The position numbers and the translations under genes were made by a program. This document shows positions 24,863 to 33,018 of a stretch of 64,000 bases of DNA, one piece after another. Within the stretch, counting starts at the first letter, position 1. Each line of letters starts with the position of its first letter. Origin of the DNA: Streptomyces sp. NBC_00247 (lineage in GTDB: Bacteria; Actinomycetota; Actinomycetes; Streptomycetales; Streptomycetaceae); contig NZ_CP108093.1 of NCBI RefSeq assembly GCF_036188265.1, forward strand, positions 7,035,001 to 7,099,000, read 5' to 3'. The notes beneath the pieces are model-generated. The model worked only from the letters and a program-made list of their open reading frames with translations, ran no database searches and was not told where the DNA came from.

Positions 24863-25888
24863 TCAGCGGCGCCTTCCCTGTCCGAACTCGCCGCCCGTGT
24901 CCTTGCCGGTGCCGGTGCCGGTGTCCATCCCGTCCCCGTAGTCGATCTTCTCCTTGCGGACCTCGGCGGAGACCTCCTTCTGTTCGGTCACCCGGTCCCG
25001 TTCCAGCCGTACGCGTTCCACGGCCACGGCCTCCTTGCGCACGGTCGCGCGCTCGGCGTGCAGGGTCACCTCCACGTCCTGCTCGCCGATGGCGGTCTGA
25101 CCGGTCACCTTCTCGCCCGGCGCCAGCGGCTCCCGGACCACGCGTACCTCCTCGTGCGAGACGGGCACCGTGCGGGTGACCTCCTCCGTCACGACGTACT
25201 TGTGCAGGCGGGCCCTCCCGCTCTCGTACTCCTCCGTCCCGACGCGCAGCTGCTCCTCGGAGCGGATGAGTTCCTCCTGGCCGGCGAGACCGGCCTTCGA
25301 CATGTCGGGAGCGGAGCGCTCCGCTCCGGCGCCCACCAGCGGCCGGGTTCCGGCCGCGGCATCGGCGTCCCGGTGCTTGCCGGCGCCCGGCATGCCCGTG
25401 CCCGTCATGCCCGCGGTACCGCCGGTCGCCTTGCCGGTGCCGCCCGGGCGGGCCGCGCCCGCCGCTCCCGCACCCGCGGCGGCTCCGGCCGCGCCCCCCA
25501 TCGCGCCCGTACCGGCCGTCGTCCGGCCGTCCGCGCCCATGTCCGTACCCGCGGTACTCCTGGGCTTCCTCGTGAGTCCGTAGTGGCGGTAGAGCTCTTC
25601 CTCCTCGGCGACGGAGAGGTGGGCGTCCGCGTCCACCCGGGGAGCGTCCTTCACGCTCTCCTTCGGGTGCGCCACGTGCAGGTCCGAGCCGACCCGACGG
25701 GCTCCGGCGAGCGGAACGAAGCTCTCCTTCATCCCGAACATGCCGGTCTTGACCGTGACCCAGTCGGGCTTGCCGGTGTCGTCGTCGACGTACACCCGGC
25801 CGACATTGCCGACCTTCTCGCCCCCGTTGTCGTAGACGGTGAGACCGTCGAGCTCTCCGGAATCCGTGAAACCGTCAGCGGCTGCCAT
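24863..25888 (-). CDS. PRC-barrel and DUF2382 (YsnF/AvaK) domain protein
   Basis: A 341-residue protein. Residues about 8-95 are a PRC-barrel (GLTVYDNGGEKVGNVGRVYV, WVTVKTGMFGMKESFVPLAG). Residues about 115-200 are a low-complexity Gly/Ala/Thr linker. Residues about 205-315 are a DUF2382 domain (LIRSEEQLRVGTEEYESGRA, VTEEVTRTVPVSHEEVRVVR), seen in stress proteins such as YsnF. The C-terminus is Gly/Thr-rich. Such proteins are abundant in actinobacteria and often controlled by general-stress sigma factors; the biochemical role is unknown. It is cytoplasmic, with no signal or membrane span. Confidence 0.9.
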   Translation of the reverse strand: MAAADGFTDSGELDGLTVYDNGGEKVGNVGRVYVDDDTGKPDWVTVKTGMFGMKESFVPLAGARRVGSDLHVAHPKESVKDAPRVDADAHLSVAEEEELYRHYGLTRKPRSTAGTDMGADGRTTAGTGAMGGAAGAAAGAGAAGAARPGGTGKATGGTAGMTGTGMPGAGKHRDADAAAGTRPLVGAGAERSAPDMSKAGLAGQEELIRSEEQLRVGTEEYESGRARLHKYVVTEEVTRTVPVSHEEVRVVREPLAPGEKVTGQTAIGEQDVEVTLHAERATVRKEAVAVERVRLERDRVTEQKEVSAEVRKEKIDYGDGMDTGTGTGKDTGGEFGQGRRR

Positions 25889-26083
25889 GACCGATGCCTC
25901 CTCGCCCGGACGCGTCCTGTGGTGGGTCCACTCAGGTGCGGCACGCCCGGTTCCATCGCGCCTCACCCGGATGGCCCCTGCAACCCCCCGGCCGTCCTGG
26001 CCCGGGCGGCCGGGGCGCGTGGCGCCCGCCCCGGCCCGCGCCCGCCGGGAAAGGTGACCCGGACCACTCGTTAGGCCATACGG

Positions 26084-26986
26084 GTGACTGGCCCTGGTGG
26101 CGGCCCGGCGACAGACCGCCCGGGGACCCCGGCCGGGACCCCGGACGGGCGGCGACCGGGCGGTGCCCCGCCGACCGGGGCCCCGCATAGGATCGTCCGG
26201 CCATCGTCGTCCGTACCGGCGAGCCGTCCGCCACGGCCGCCGCCGCACACCCAGGGAACCGCCATCACCTCCCTCCCCCTCCAGCTCCCGGCGCCGCGCA
26301 GGCGTCTGCGCATCCGGCACGAGGACGGCCACCGGCTGGGCCATCTGGTCTGGCGGCTGGCCCCCGGCAGCCGCGTCTGCAGCAGCGCGGTCCTGGGCGG
26401 CGGCATCGGCGACCGCGCCTGGATCCTCAACGCCCAGGTGCCCGGCGGTTACCCGAGGCTCGACCCCGACCGGCACCTCGCCCAGATCGCGGCGGCGGAG
26501 GGTCTCGACGGACCGGGCGCCGGACTCATGACCGCCGCCGACGTGAGCGCGTACACCGAGGCGCGGGACGAGGGGGTGACGGCCACCGTCACCAGCGGCC
26601 TCGGCGTACGCGGCTGGGCAGCCGCACCGGCACCGGGCACGGCCGGCCCGCTGCCGGCCGGGACGGTCAACATCGTCGTCACGCTCCCGGTCGCCCTCAG
26701 CGACGCCGCCCTGGTCAACGCAGTCGCCACCGCCACCGAGGCAAAGGTGCAGGCGCTCCTGGACGCCGGACTCGACTGCTCCGGCACCCCCACGGACGCC
26801 GTCTGCGTCGCCGTGCCCGCCCCGGGGCCCGAGGGCGCGCAACCGTTCGCCGGACCCCGCTCCCGCTGGGGCGCACGCCTGGCGAGGGCGGTGCACGCGG
26901 CCGTACTCGAAGGTGCGCTGGCCCACCCGCGCGAGGGGCGTGAGCGGAGCCGTCCGGGCGGTGGTCCCGGGGGCGCCCGCGGATGA
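26084..26986 (+). CDS. cbiZ: Adenosylcobinamide amidohydrolase (CbiZ family)
   Basis: A 300-residue frame whose last 230 residues match the CbiZ/PF01955 fold: LAPGSRVCSSAVLGGGIGDR, AWILNAQVPGGYPRLDP, GAGLMTAADVSAYTEARDEG, VTATVTSGLGVRGWA, INIVVTLPVALS-like and STPTDAVC-like segments. CbiZ removes the aminopropanol arm from salvaged adenosylcobinamide, feeding adenosylcobyric acid to B12 synthesis. The first 70 residues are proline-rich and unlike the family; GTG 26084 is the only in-frame standard start, without Shine-Dalgarno, so the true N-terminus is doubtful. It lies about 1.5 kb beyond btuFCD, which supports a corrinoid role. Confidence 0.85.
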   Translation: MTGPGGGPATDRPGTPAGTPDGRRPGGAPPTGAPHRIVRPSSSVPASRPPRPPPHTQGTAITSLPLQLPAPRRRLRIRHEDGHRLGHLVWRLAPGSRVCSSAVLGGGIGDRAWILNAQVPGGYPRLDPDRHLAQIAAAEGLDGPGAGLMTAADVSAYTEARDEGVTATVTSGLGVRGWAAAPAPGTAGPLPAGTVNIVVTLPVALSDAALVNAVATATEAKVQALLDAGLDCSGTPTDAVCVAVPAPGPEGAQPFAGPRSRWGARLARAVHAAVLEGALAHPREGRERSRPGGGPGGARG

Positions 26987-27008
26987 CGGACCGCCGGGCC
27001 GCCGCCCC

Positions 27009-28265
27009 TCAGACCACCGTCACCGGGTGGCGGACCACCGCGTCGAAGAGGTACCCCTGCGTGTTGTGCGCGGCGGTCTCCGGCTGGGTCCGCCCGGACC
27101 GGTCGGTGGCCCGCGCCAGCAGGACGCCCGGCCCGGTACGGTCCGGCACCCACGGAGCCGACCAGCGCACCCAGCTTCCCGCGCGCGGTTCGTCGCGCAG
27201 CCGGGCCCGGCGCCAGCGGACGCCGCCGTCCGTGCTGACCTCCACGGACCGGACCGGGGCCCCGCCCGACCAGGACCTCCCCGTCAGGTGGACCGGCCGG
27301 TGCGCGGTGAAGGACGCGCCGAGCGGGAGCTCGAAGGCGCTCTTGAGCGTCTGCCGGGTCAGCGGGGCGCTGCCCTCAGCGGGATAGCCGGGTCCGAACA
27401 GCCGGTAGAGCGTGGTGTTCCACGGGGACACCAGCGGCTCGGCGCTCACCTCGATGTCGCCCACCCACTTGATGTTGGCGATGCCCACCCACGAGGGCAC
27501 GACGAGCCGGACCGGGAAGCCGTGGTCCGGCGGGAGCGGCTCACCGTTCATCTCGTAGGCGAGCAGCACGTCGTCCAGGGCCTTGGACACCGGCAGCGGC
27601 CGCCGCACCCGCCCCAGGTTCGTCCCGTCGGTCACGACCTCCGCGTCCACGCCGCGCGGCAGCACGTCGACGGCGTGCCGGCCGATGCCCGCCCGGCGCA
27701 GGACGGTACGCAGCGGCACTCCGCGCCAGCGCGCGGTACCGATCGCGCCGAGCGTCCACGCCGTGCCGCTGACCTGCTGGTTCTGCTGGGAGGTGTAGAA
27801 GCTGCGGCCGTTGCCCGCGCACTCGACGAACGCGGTCCGGGTGACGGAGGGCAGGGCGCGCAAGGCGTCGTACGAGAAGTCCACCGGGGCGCCCGTCAGC
27901 CCGTCGCCCCACACGGTGAGCTTCCAGTCGGCGGCCTCGATACGAGGGGTCGCGGTGTGGTTGCGCACGAAGAAGCGGTCCGTGGGAGTGAGTACTCCCG
28001 TCCCGCGCAGCGCGGCGAAGTTGGTCTCCGCGTTGGTGCCCCGGATCGTGAACAGGTCCGCGGGCAGCGGCTTCACCACACCGGGCAGCGACTCCGCCGC
28101 GTACGCGGGTGCGGCGGCCGAGGCCAGCGGAACGGCCACGGAGGCGGCGGCCACCAGCCTCAGCAGATCCCGCCGGTCGATCCCGGCCGACCGTGCCCGG
28201 CCACCGGCCCACTGGCGCATGCGCGTCCGGTCGTACGCGGACTCGGTCAGCGGTGCGTGAACCAC
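27009..28265 (-). CDS. Secreted sulfite-oxidase-type molybdopterin oxidoreductase
   Basis: A 418-residue protein starting at GTG behind GAGGAG. The Tat signal is DRRDLLRLVAAASVAVPLAS. The Mo-cofactor domain contains FFVRNHTATP and FVECAGNGRSFY, whose Cys is the expected molybdenum ligand, and YEMNGEPLPPDHGFPVRLVVP. The C-terminal dimerisation domain (LTGRSWSGGAPVRSVEVSTD) completes the sulfite oxidase fold. Electron acceptor and substrate are unknown; there is no heme domain. It is convergent with cbiZ across a 22-base gap. Confidence 0.9.
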   Translation of the reverse strand: MVHAPLTESAYDRTRMRQWAGGRARSAGIDRRDLLRLVAAASVAVPLASAAAPAYAAESLPGVVKPLPADLFTIRGTNAETNFAALRGTGVLTPTDRFFVRNHTATPRIEAADWKLTVWGDGLTGAPVDFSYDALRALPSVTRTAFVECAGNGRSFYTSQQNQQVSGTAWTLGAIGTARWRGVPLRTVLRRAGIGRHAVDVLPRGVDAEVVTDGTNLGRVRRPLPVSKALDDVLLAYEMNGEPLPPDHGFPVRLVVPSWVGIANIKWVGDIEVSAEPLVSPWNTTLYRLFGPGYPAEGSAPLTRQTLKSAFELPLGASFTAHRPVHLTGRSWSGGAPVRSVEVSTDGGVRWRRARLRDEPRAGSWVRWSAPWVPDRTGPGVLLARATDRSGRTQPETAAHNTQGYLFDAVVRHPVTVV

Positions 28266-28510
28266 GAGTGCTCCTCAGGATGCGGAGAAGGGGTGCCGAC
28301 GCGGCTTCGCCGCAGGCCGGTTACGGACCGTAGGGCGAGCCGCGCAGGTCGGGAAGGCGCTCGCCCGACCTGCCACGAACCTGCAATGTGGCGGCAACAC
28401 CGGGGCACCGGCCGCGGGGCGCCCGGCTGCTCGACGAGCGTTTCCCCCGCGGGCCGGTCGAGGGGCGAAAGGTTTTGCCCGGAACCCCGTACCGCACCGA
28501 ACATGGCGCC

Positions 28511-29437
28511 ATGACCTCACCCACCATCACAGCGGCTGCCTCGGGCACCTGGACCCTCGGCGACCGGACGGTCAACCGGATCGGCTTCGGCTCCATGCGG
28601 CTGCCGCAGACCGGCGCCGCGTTCGACCCCGACGCCGCCCCGCGCGACCGCGACCAGGCGATCGGCGTGCTGCGCCGGGCAGTCGAGCTCGGCGTCAACC
28701 ACATCGACACCGCGGCCTTCTACTTCTCGCGCCTGCGCTCCGCCAACGAACTGATCAACCGGGCGCTCGCGCCCTATACGGACGACCTCGTCATCTCCAC
28801 CAAGGTGGGCCCCGGCCGTGCCCCTTCGGGCGAGTGGATCCCGCACGCGACCCCGGAACGGCTGCGCGAGCAGGTCGAGGAGAACCTGCGCCAGCTCGGC
28901 CGCGACCATCTCGACGTCGTCAACCTCCGGGTACTGGGTGCGGATTCGATCGCCGAACGCTTCGGCGCGCTCGCCGAACTGCGCGAGCGTGGACTCATCC
29001 GCCACCTGGGCATCTCCAACGTGCGCCCCGAGCACCTCGCCGAGGCGCGGAAGATCGCCCCCGTGGTGTGCGTACAGAATCTCTACGGAATCCAAGTACG
29101 CCCCGACCAGGACGAGTTCGTCGACAGCTGCGGGGAGCAGGGCATCGCCTTCGTGCCGTTCTACTCGATCGCCGGCGCCGGTCGCGACAAGGGAGCCGGT
29201 GCGGCACCGGAGCGGGACGAGGTGGCGGAAGTCGCGCGGGCGCACGGCGCGAGTGCCGCCCAGGTCCGGCTGGCATGGACGCTGCACCGCGGCCCGCACG
29301 TGCTGGCCATCCCCGGCACCGGCGATCCGGCGCACCTGGAGGAGAACGTGGCCGCCGGGGCCCTGCGTCTGACGAAGGAGGATCTGGCCCTGCTGGACGC
29401 CGCCCACCACGCGGCCACCCCGCCCGCCGGGACCTGA
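28511..29437 (+). CDS. Aldo/keto reductase
   Basis: A 308-residue TIM-barrel oxidoreductase: NRIGFGSMRL, VELGVNHIDTAAFYFS, LVISTKVG and the NADPH site near the end (VLAIPGTGDPAHLEENVAAG). Catalytic Asp, Tyr and Lys are in place. The usual active-site His after the DxxxxH strand is not seen; the strand reads HLDVVNLRVLG, a variant I associate with actinobacterial members. Substrate is unknown. The ATG is preceded by weak Shine-Dalgarno sequence. Divergent from the sulfite-oxidase-like gene and convergent with the sigma factor. Confidence 0.88.
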   Translation: MTSPTITAAASGTWTLGDRTVNRIGFGSMRLPQTGAAFDPDAAPRDRDQAIGVLRRAVELGVNHIDTAAFYFSRLRSANELINRALAPYTDDLVISTKVGPGRAPSGEWIPHATPERLREQVEENLRQLGRDHLDVVNLRVLGADSIAERFGALAELRERGLIRHLGISNVRPEHLAEARKIAPVVCVQNLYGIQVRPDQDEFVDSCGEQGIAFVPFYSIAGAGRDKGAGAAPERDEVAEVARAHGASAAQVRLAWTLHRGPHVLAIPGTGDPAHLEENVAAGALRLTKEDLALLDAAHHAATPPAGT

Positions 29438-29490
29438 GCGTACCGAGGCGGTTCTCCGCCCCGCGTCCCCCTCCGCCGTTCCGGGGCGCG

Positions 29491-29566
29491 GGGAGAGCGG
29501 CACGTGCGAAGGGGGCGCGGGGAGAGCGGCACGTGCGAAGGGGGCGGGGAGAGCGGCACGTGCGAA
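29491..29566. repeat. Three copies of a 20-bp direct repeat
   Basis: GGGAGAGCGGCACGTGCGAA occurs at 29491-29510, 29520-29539 and 29547-29566, at periods of 29 and 27 bases. Each copy holds the palindrome CACGTG. It lies in the gap between convergent genes, just before a terminator-like hairpin. Confidence 0.8.
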
Positions 29567-29590
29567 GGGCGCGACCTGAAGGCCGCGCCC
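29567..29590. terminator. Terminator-like hairpin between convergent genes
   Basis: GGGCGCG (29567-29573) pairs with CGCGCCC (29584-29590) around a 10-base loop, between the aldo/keto reductase and sigma factor genes. Confidence 0.55.
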
Positions 29591-29629
29591 CTCGCTCTCC
29601 CCTGCCGGACGGTGCCCGTCCCGGCGGGG

Positions 29630-30502
29630 TCACTCCTCGGTCAGCATTCCGTCGCGCAGCTTGCGCAGCATCCGGCTGAGCAGCCGGGACACGTGCATCT
29701 GGGAGATGCCCAGTTCGGCACCGATCTGGGCTTGCGTCAGCTCCTGGCCGAAGCGCATGTCGATGATCCGGCGCTCCCGCGCGTCCAGCCGGTCCATGAG
29801 CGGGGCGAGCGCCTGGAGGTTCTCCACGCCCTCCATGGCGGAGTCCGGCTCGCCGAGCACGTCGGCGAAGGTCCGGCCGTTCGTGTGCGGGTGGCCCGAC
29901 TCACCGCTGTCGGTGGGCATGTCGAGCGAACCCGCGGTGTAGCCGTTCGAGGCGACGATGCCCTCCGTGACCTCCTCGGGGGTCAGCTCCAGATGGGCGG
30001 CGAGTTCCTGGACCGTCGGGTCGCGGTCCAGCTCCAGGGCGAGGAGGTCCTTCGCCTTGGCGAGGTCGACCCGCAGCTCCTGGAGTCGCCGGGGCACGTG
30101 GACGGCCCAGCTGGTGTCACGGAAGAAGCGTTTGATCTCGCCGACGATGTACGGCACGGCGAAGGAGGTGAACTCCACTTCGCGCGAGAGGTCGAAGCGG
30201 TCGATTGCCTTGATCAGGCCGATGGTGCCGACCTGGACGATGTCCTCCATGTCCCCGCTGCCCCGGTTGCGGAACCGGCCGGCGGCGAAGCGGACGAGAG
30301 AGAGGTTCATCTCGATCAGCGTGTTCCGCGCGTACTGGTACGCGTGGGTACCCTCTTCGAGCTCCTGGAGGCGGTCGAAGAACACGCGCGAGAGCTGGCG
30401 CGCGTCCTGAGGGGCGACCTTCCCTGCGTCCTCGATCCACGGCAGCCCGTCCGTCACCTCCGCCCTGCCCGCGCTGGTGATCCGTGCCGTGTGTGCGGTC
30501 AT
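29630..30502 (-). CDS. RNA polymerase sigma factor of the SigB/SigF family
   Basis: A 290-residue group-3 sigma factor. Region 2 reads LIEMNLSLVRFAAGRFRNRG, DIVQVGTIGLIKAIDRFDL and FTSFAVPYIVGEIKRFFRDT, followed by VPRRLQELR. Region 4 reads RIIDMRFGQELTQAQIGAEL and the helix-turn-helix ISQMHVSRLLSRML. Streptomyces has several such factors (SigB, F, G and others) for stress and development; the paralogue cannot be fixed here. ATG 30502 is chosen for AGGGGAG upstream. No anti-sigma or anti-anti-sigma gene lies next to it, so partner control must be elsewhere. Confidence 0.95.
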   Translation of the reverse strand: MTAHTARITSAGRAEVTDGLPWIEDAGKVAPQDARQLSRVFFDRLQELEEGTHAYQYARNTLIEMNLSLVRFAAGRFRNRGSGDMEDIVQVGTIGLIKAIDRFDLSREVEFTSFAVPYIVGEIKRFFRDTSWAVHVPRRLQELRVDLAKAKDLLALELDRDPTVQELAAHLELTPEEVTEGIVASNGYTAGSLDMPTDSGESGHPHTNGRTFADVLGEPDSAMEGVENLQALAPLMDRLDARERRIIDMRFGQELTQAQIGAELGISQMHVSRLLSRMLRKLRDGMLTEE

Positions 30503-30892
30503 CCCGTCACGCTCCCCTGGTCGAAGGCCCTCAGGTACTGGCACCTTCCCCGGGCCGGGAGGCTCATGCGCCGTCAGCGAAAGGGATCAGGACAGGAGTT
30601 CGGGATTGGCCTGGAAGCGACGGTGTCAGCGCGGACCCGCCGTCACCGGCGGGGCCGAGGGCCCTTCGGCGTACAGAACCGCCCCACCGGTACGGGGGAG
30701 CCCGGTGGGGCGGTCGCCACCAGAGTGCCACAGGTGGGCGCCGCGGGGAGGCGTACCGGCCAGGCTTCCCCCGTCCGTGACGATGCCCACCGTCCGAGCG
30801 GGGAATATCCGGATCGCCGTAGGCGCTTTCCGCCAGATGCGGTGTCACGGTCCGGCGCCGCGCCCACCGAGGAACACCGGAGCGAGGAAAGC
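30503..30892. other. Divergent intergenic region with a strong 12-bp hairpin
   Basis: No convincing gene in 390 bases. CCGCCCCACCGG (30679-30690) and its perfect reverse complement (30702-30713) form a terminator-like hairpin in the middle of a divergent gap, where no annotated transcript should end. A small RNA or an attenuated leader is possible. Confidence 0.5.
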
Positions 30893-31684
30893 ATGTCCGA
30901 GGTCTACGTCACCGATCACCGCGGAGCCCCCGCGAGCAGGGGGAGCGGCACGGTGGGCGCACCCGCCCCCGCGCGGGAGAGTTCCGGTCATCCCCTCCAC
31001 CCCCTGGACAACCCGTCCCTCTCCGCACTGACCGGTAGCCAGGCGCACTTCGCCGAACGGCTCGGACGCGTCGCGCGCTTCCCCGCCGACGTGGCACCCT
31101 GGTTCGCGCTTCCCCAGGAGCCCGACGCGCGGGACTGGGCGGACGCCGCCGCACTCGCCGGGCCCGGCGCCCCGGTCGCGCTCATGGGCGTGCAGCAGGC
31201 CCCGCCCCTGGACTGGGAGATCGAATTCGAGATCGAGGGCGTGCAGCTGACCGGCGAGGGGCTGCGCCCGGAGCCGTACCCCGAAGCGGTGCTCCTCGGC
31301 GCCGAGGACGTACCGGACATGCTGGCCCTGGTCGACCGCACCCGTCCCGGCCCCTTCCTGTCGCGCACCGTCGAGCTCGGTACGTATCTGGGTGTCCGGC
31401 GCGAAGGGGTACTGGTCGCGATGGCGGGGGAACGGGTGCGACCGGCGGGCTGGAGCGAGATCAGCGCGGTCTGCACCGACGAGTCCGTTCGGGGCCAGGG
31501 CCTCGCGACCCGGCTGGTCCTGGCCGTCGCCCACGCGATCACGGAGCGCGGTGACATCCCGTTCCTGCATGCCGCGGCCGAGAACACCGGGGCCGTCCGG
31601 CTCTACGAGTCACTCGGCTTCCGTCTGCGCCGCACCACCGTGTTCCGGGGGGCGACGACCCCCGCGGTCCTGCCCGCCCGCTGA
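30893..31684 (+). CDS. GNAT-family acetyltransferase with FR47-like domain
   Basis: A 263-residue protein. The first 110 residues are a non-catalytic N-terminal region (HPLHPLDNPSLSALTGSQAH). The GNAT domain occupies about 150-255 with EISAVCTDESVRGQGLATRL as motif A and FLHAAAENTGAVRLYESLGF near the end. This N-terminal plus FR47-like arrangement is a standard architecture in actinobacteria; substrate is unknown. GCGAGGAAAGC precedes the ATG. Divergent from the sigma factor gene and followed by a terminator. Confidence 0.88.
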   Translation: MSEVYVTDHRGAPASRGSGTVGAPAPARESSGHPLHPLDNPSLSALTGSQAHFAERLGRVARFPADVAPWFALPQEPDARDWADAAALAGPGAPVALMGVQQAPPLDWEIEFEIEGVQLTGEGLRPEPYPEAVLLGAEDVPDMLALVDRTRPGPFLSRTVELGTYLGVRREGVLVAMAGERVRPAGWSEISAVCTDESVRGQGLATRLVLAVAHAITERGDIPFLHAAAENTGAVRLYESLGFRLRRTTVFRGATTPAVLPAR

Positions 31685-31755
31685 CCTGCGTCTGACGGCG
31701 GACCTCGTCCCCCGGCCGGGTCGCCGGGGGCACCGAGGCCGGGCCGCGGCGCCCC

Positions 31756-31793
31756 GCCCCGCCCCGTACGTACGCGTACCCACGGGGCGGGGC
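31756..31793. terminator. 12-bp terminator hairpin
   Basis: GCCCCGCCCCGT (31756-31767) pairs perfectly with ACGGGGCGGGGC (31782-31793) around a 14-base loop. It separates the GNAT gene from the convergent GNAT pseudogene. Confidence 0.75.
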
Positions 31794-31821
31794 GCCGTGG
31801 CGACCCGGCCGGACGCGCCGG

Positions 31822-32255
31822 TCAGGAGGCCGGGTCGACCAGGCGGAACATGCCGGTCATGTCGCCGGGCGTGAACCCCTCGTCCGTGCAGAGCGCCGCA
31901 CCCTCCCCGGTGGAGAAGAGCCCGACGAAGGCGGGCGCGGGCGCGGTGGCCCGCACGTGGTCCAGGAGCCGGCGCAGCAGCAGTCTCCCGATCCCCTCAC
32001 CCTGACGGGAAGGATGACCGCCAGGTCCTGCACGGAGAAGTAGGAGACGCCGTCGCCCACCAGGCGTCCCATGCCGATCACCTCCTCGCCGTCCAGTGCG
32101 ACGACACCGGCCGTGGAGCCGGCGAGGGAGGCGGCCAGGAAATCCCGGGCGAAGGCGTGGACCAGCCCACCGCCTCCGCGATCCTCCGGTGTTCGTCCAC
32201 GGTGGGCAGCCGGTCGGCCAGGACGAGGTCGGCGCGTGTCATGGGGCGGATCATC
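31822..32255 (-). pseudogene. GNAT acetyltransferase broken by two frameshifts
   Basis: Three minus-strand frames join into one plausible GNAT protein: MIRPMTRADLVLADRLPTVD up to EAVGW, then VHAFARDFLAASLAGSTAG up to VQDLAV, then SRQGEGIGRLLLRRLLDHV ending MFRLVDPAS. The breaks are near 32160-32167 (one G missing from GGCTGGTCCACG) and near 32011-32020 (one C missing from GGTCATCC). Both look like one-base losses at short G/C runs, so either a recent pseudogene or sequencing error. With both bases restored the acetyl-CoA motif RQGEGIG is in register. Confidence 0.8.
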
Positions 32256-32346
32256 CGACAGACCCGTCGAGCGGTGTCCCACCGCCTCCAAAAGTCCCGG
32301 CGCGACATGTGTCCCACTGCGACATTTTTAGGTGTACGGTGCAGAC

Positions 32347-33018
32347 ATGAGCACGGAGCAGAGGGAACCGGAGAGGCGGGGCCGCAAGGCACGCCGGACC
32401 CGGGACACGCTGGCCCGAGCCGCGTTCGAGCTCGTACTCGACCGGGGCCTGCGCACGGTGACGGTCGAGGAGATCGCGGAAGCGGCCGACGTCGACCGGC
32501 GCACCTTCAGCCGGTACTTCCGGAGCAAGGAGGACGCGGTCCTCGACGCCGTACGCGGCGACGGCGACCGCATCAACGAGGCCCTGCGCGCCAGGCCCGC
32601 CCACGAGCCCCCGCTCACCGCCTACCGGCGTGCCGTGCTCGACTGGCTCGACGACACCGCCGCCGGGCCCTGGCACCTGCGCCCCCGGATCTTCGACCTG
32701 CTGGTCATGGCCGAGGAGGAACCGACCCTCTACGCGGCGTACCACCACATCAGGGTGGACGCCCAGGAGGAATCCGTCGGCATCCTCGCCGACCGGCTCG
32801 GCGTGGACCGCCGCGAGGACATCCGTCCCGCGGTGACGGTCGCCGCGGGGGCCGGAGCCCTGCTCGCCGCGCAGGCCGCATGGGTCCGCGGAGGTCTCCC
32901 GGCGGCCCTGCCCGAACTCGTGGTCCAGGCGTTCGACGCCCTCTCCTCGGACCTTCTGACCCCGGCCCCACAAGGGCCGGCGCACCGCAGCACCACAGAA
33001 AGAAGCACCACGCCATGA
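32347..33018 (+). CDS. TetR-family transcriptional regulator
   Basis: A 223-residue repressor. The N-terminal helix-turn-helix is TVEEIAEAADVDRRTFSRYF, preceded by RDTLARAAFELVLDRGL. The C-terminal ligand domain (about 70-205) is of the TetR type without a recognised ligand. ATGA overlap couples it to the following short-chain dehydrogenase, which it probably regulates along with itself. The upstream region carries two GCGACAT repeats 17 bases apart (about 32301-32325) next to an AT-rich TTTTTAGG segment, a likely promoter/operator. Confidence 0.92.
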   Translation: MSTEQREPERRGRKARRTRDTLARAAFELVLDRGLRTVTVEEIAEAADVDRRTFSRYFRSKEDAVLDAVRGDGDRINEALRARPAHEPPLTAYRRAVLDWLDDTAAGPWHLRPRIFDLLVMAEEEPTLYAAYHHIRVDAQEESVGILADRLGVDRREDIRPAVTVAAGAGALLAAQAAWVRGGLPAALPELVVQAFDALSSDLLTPAPQGPAHRSTTERSTTP

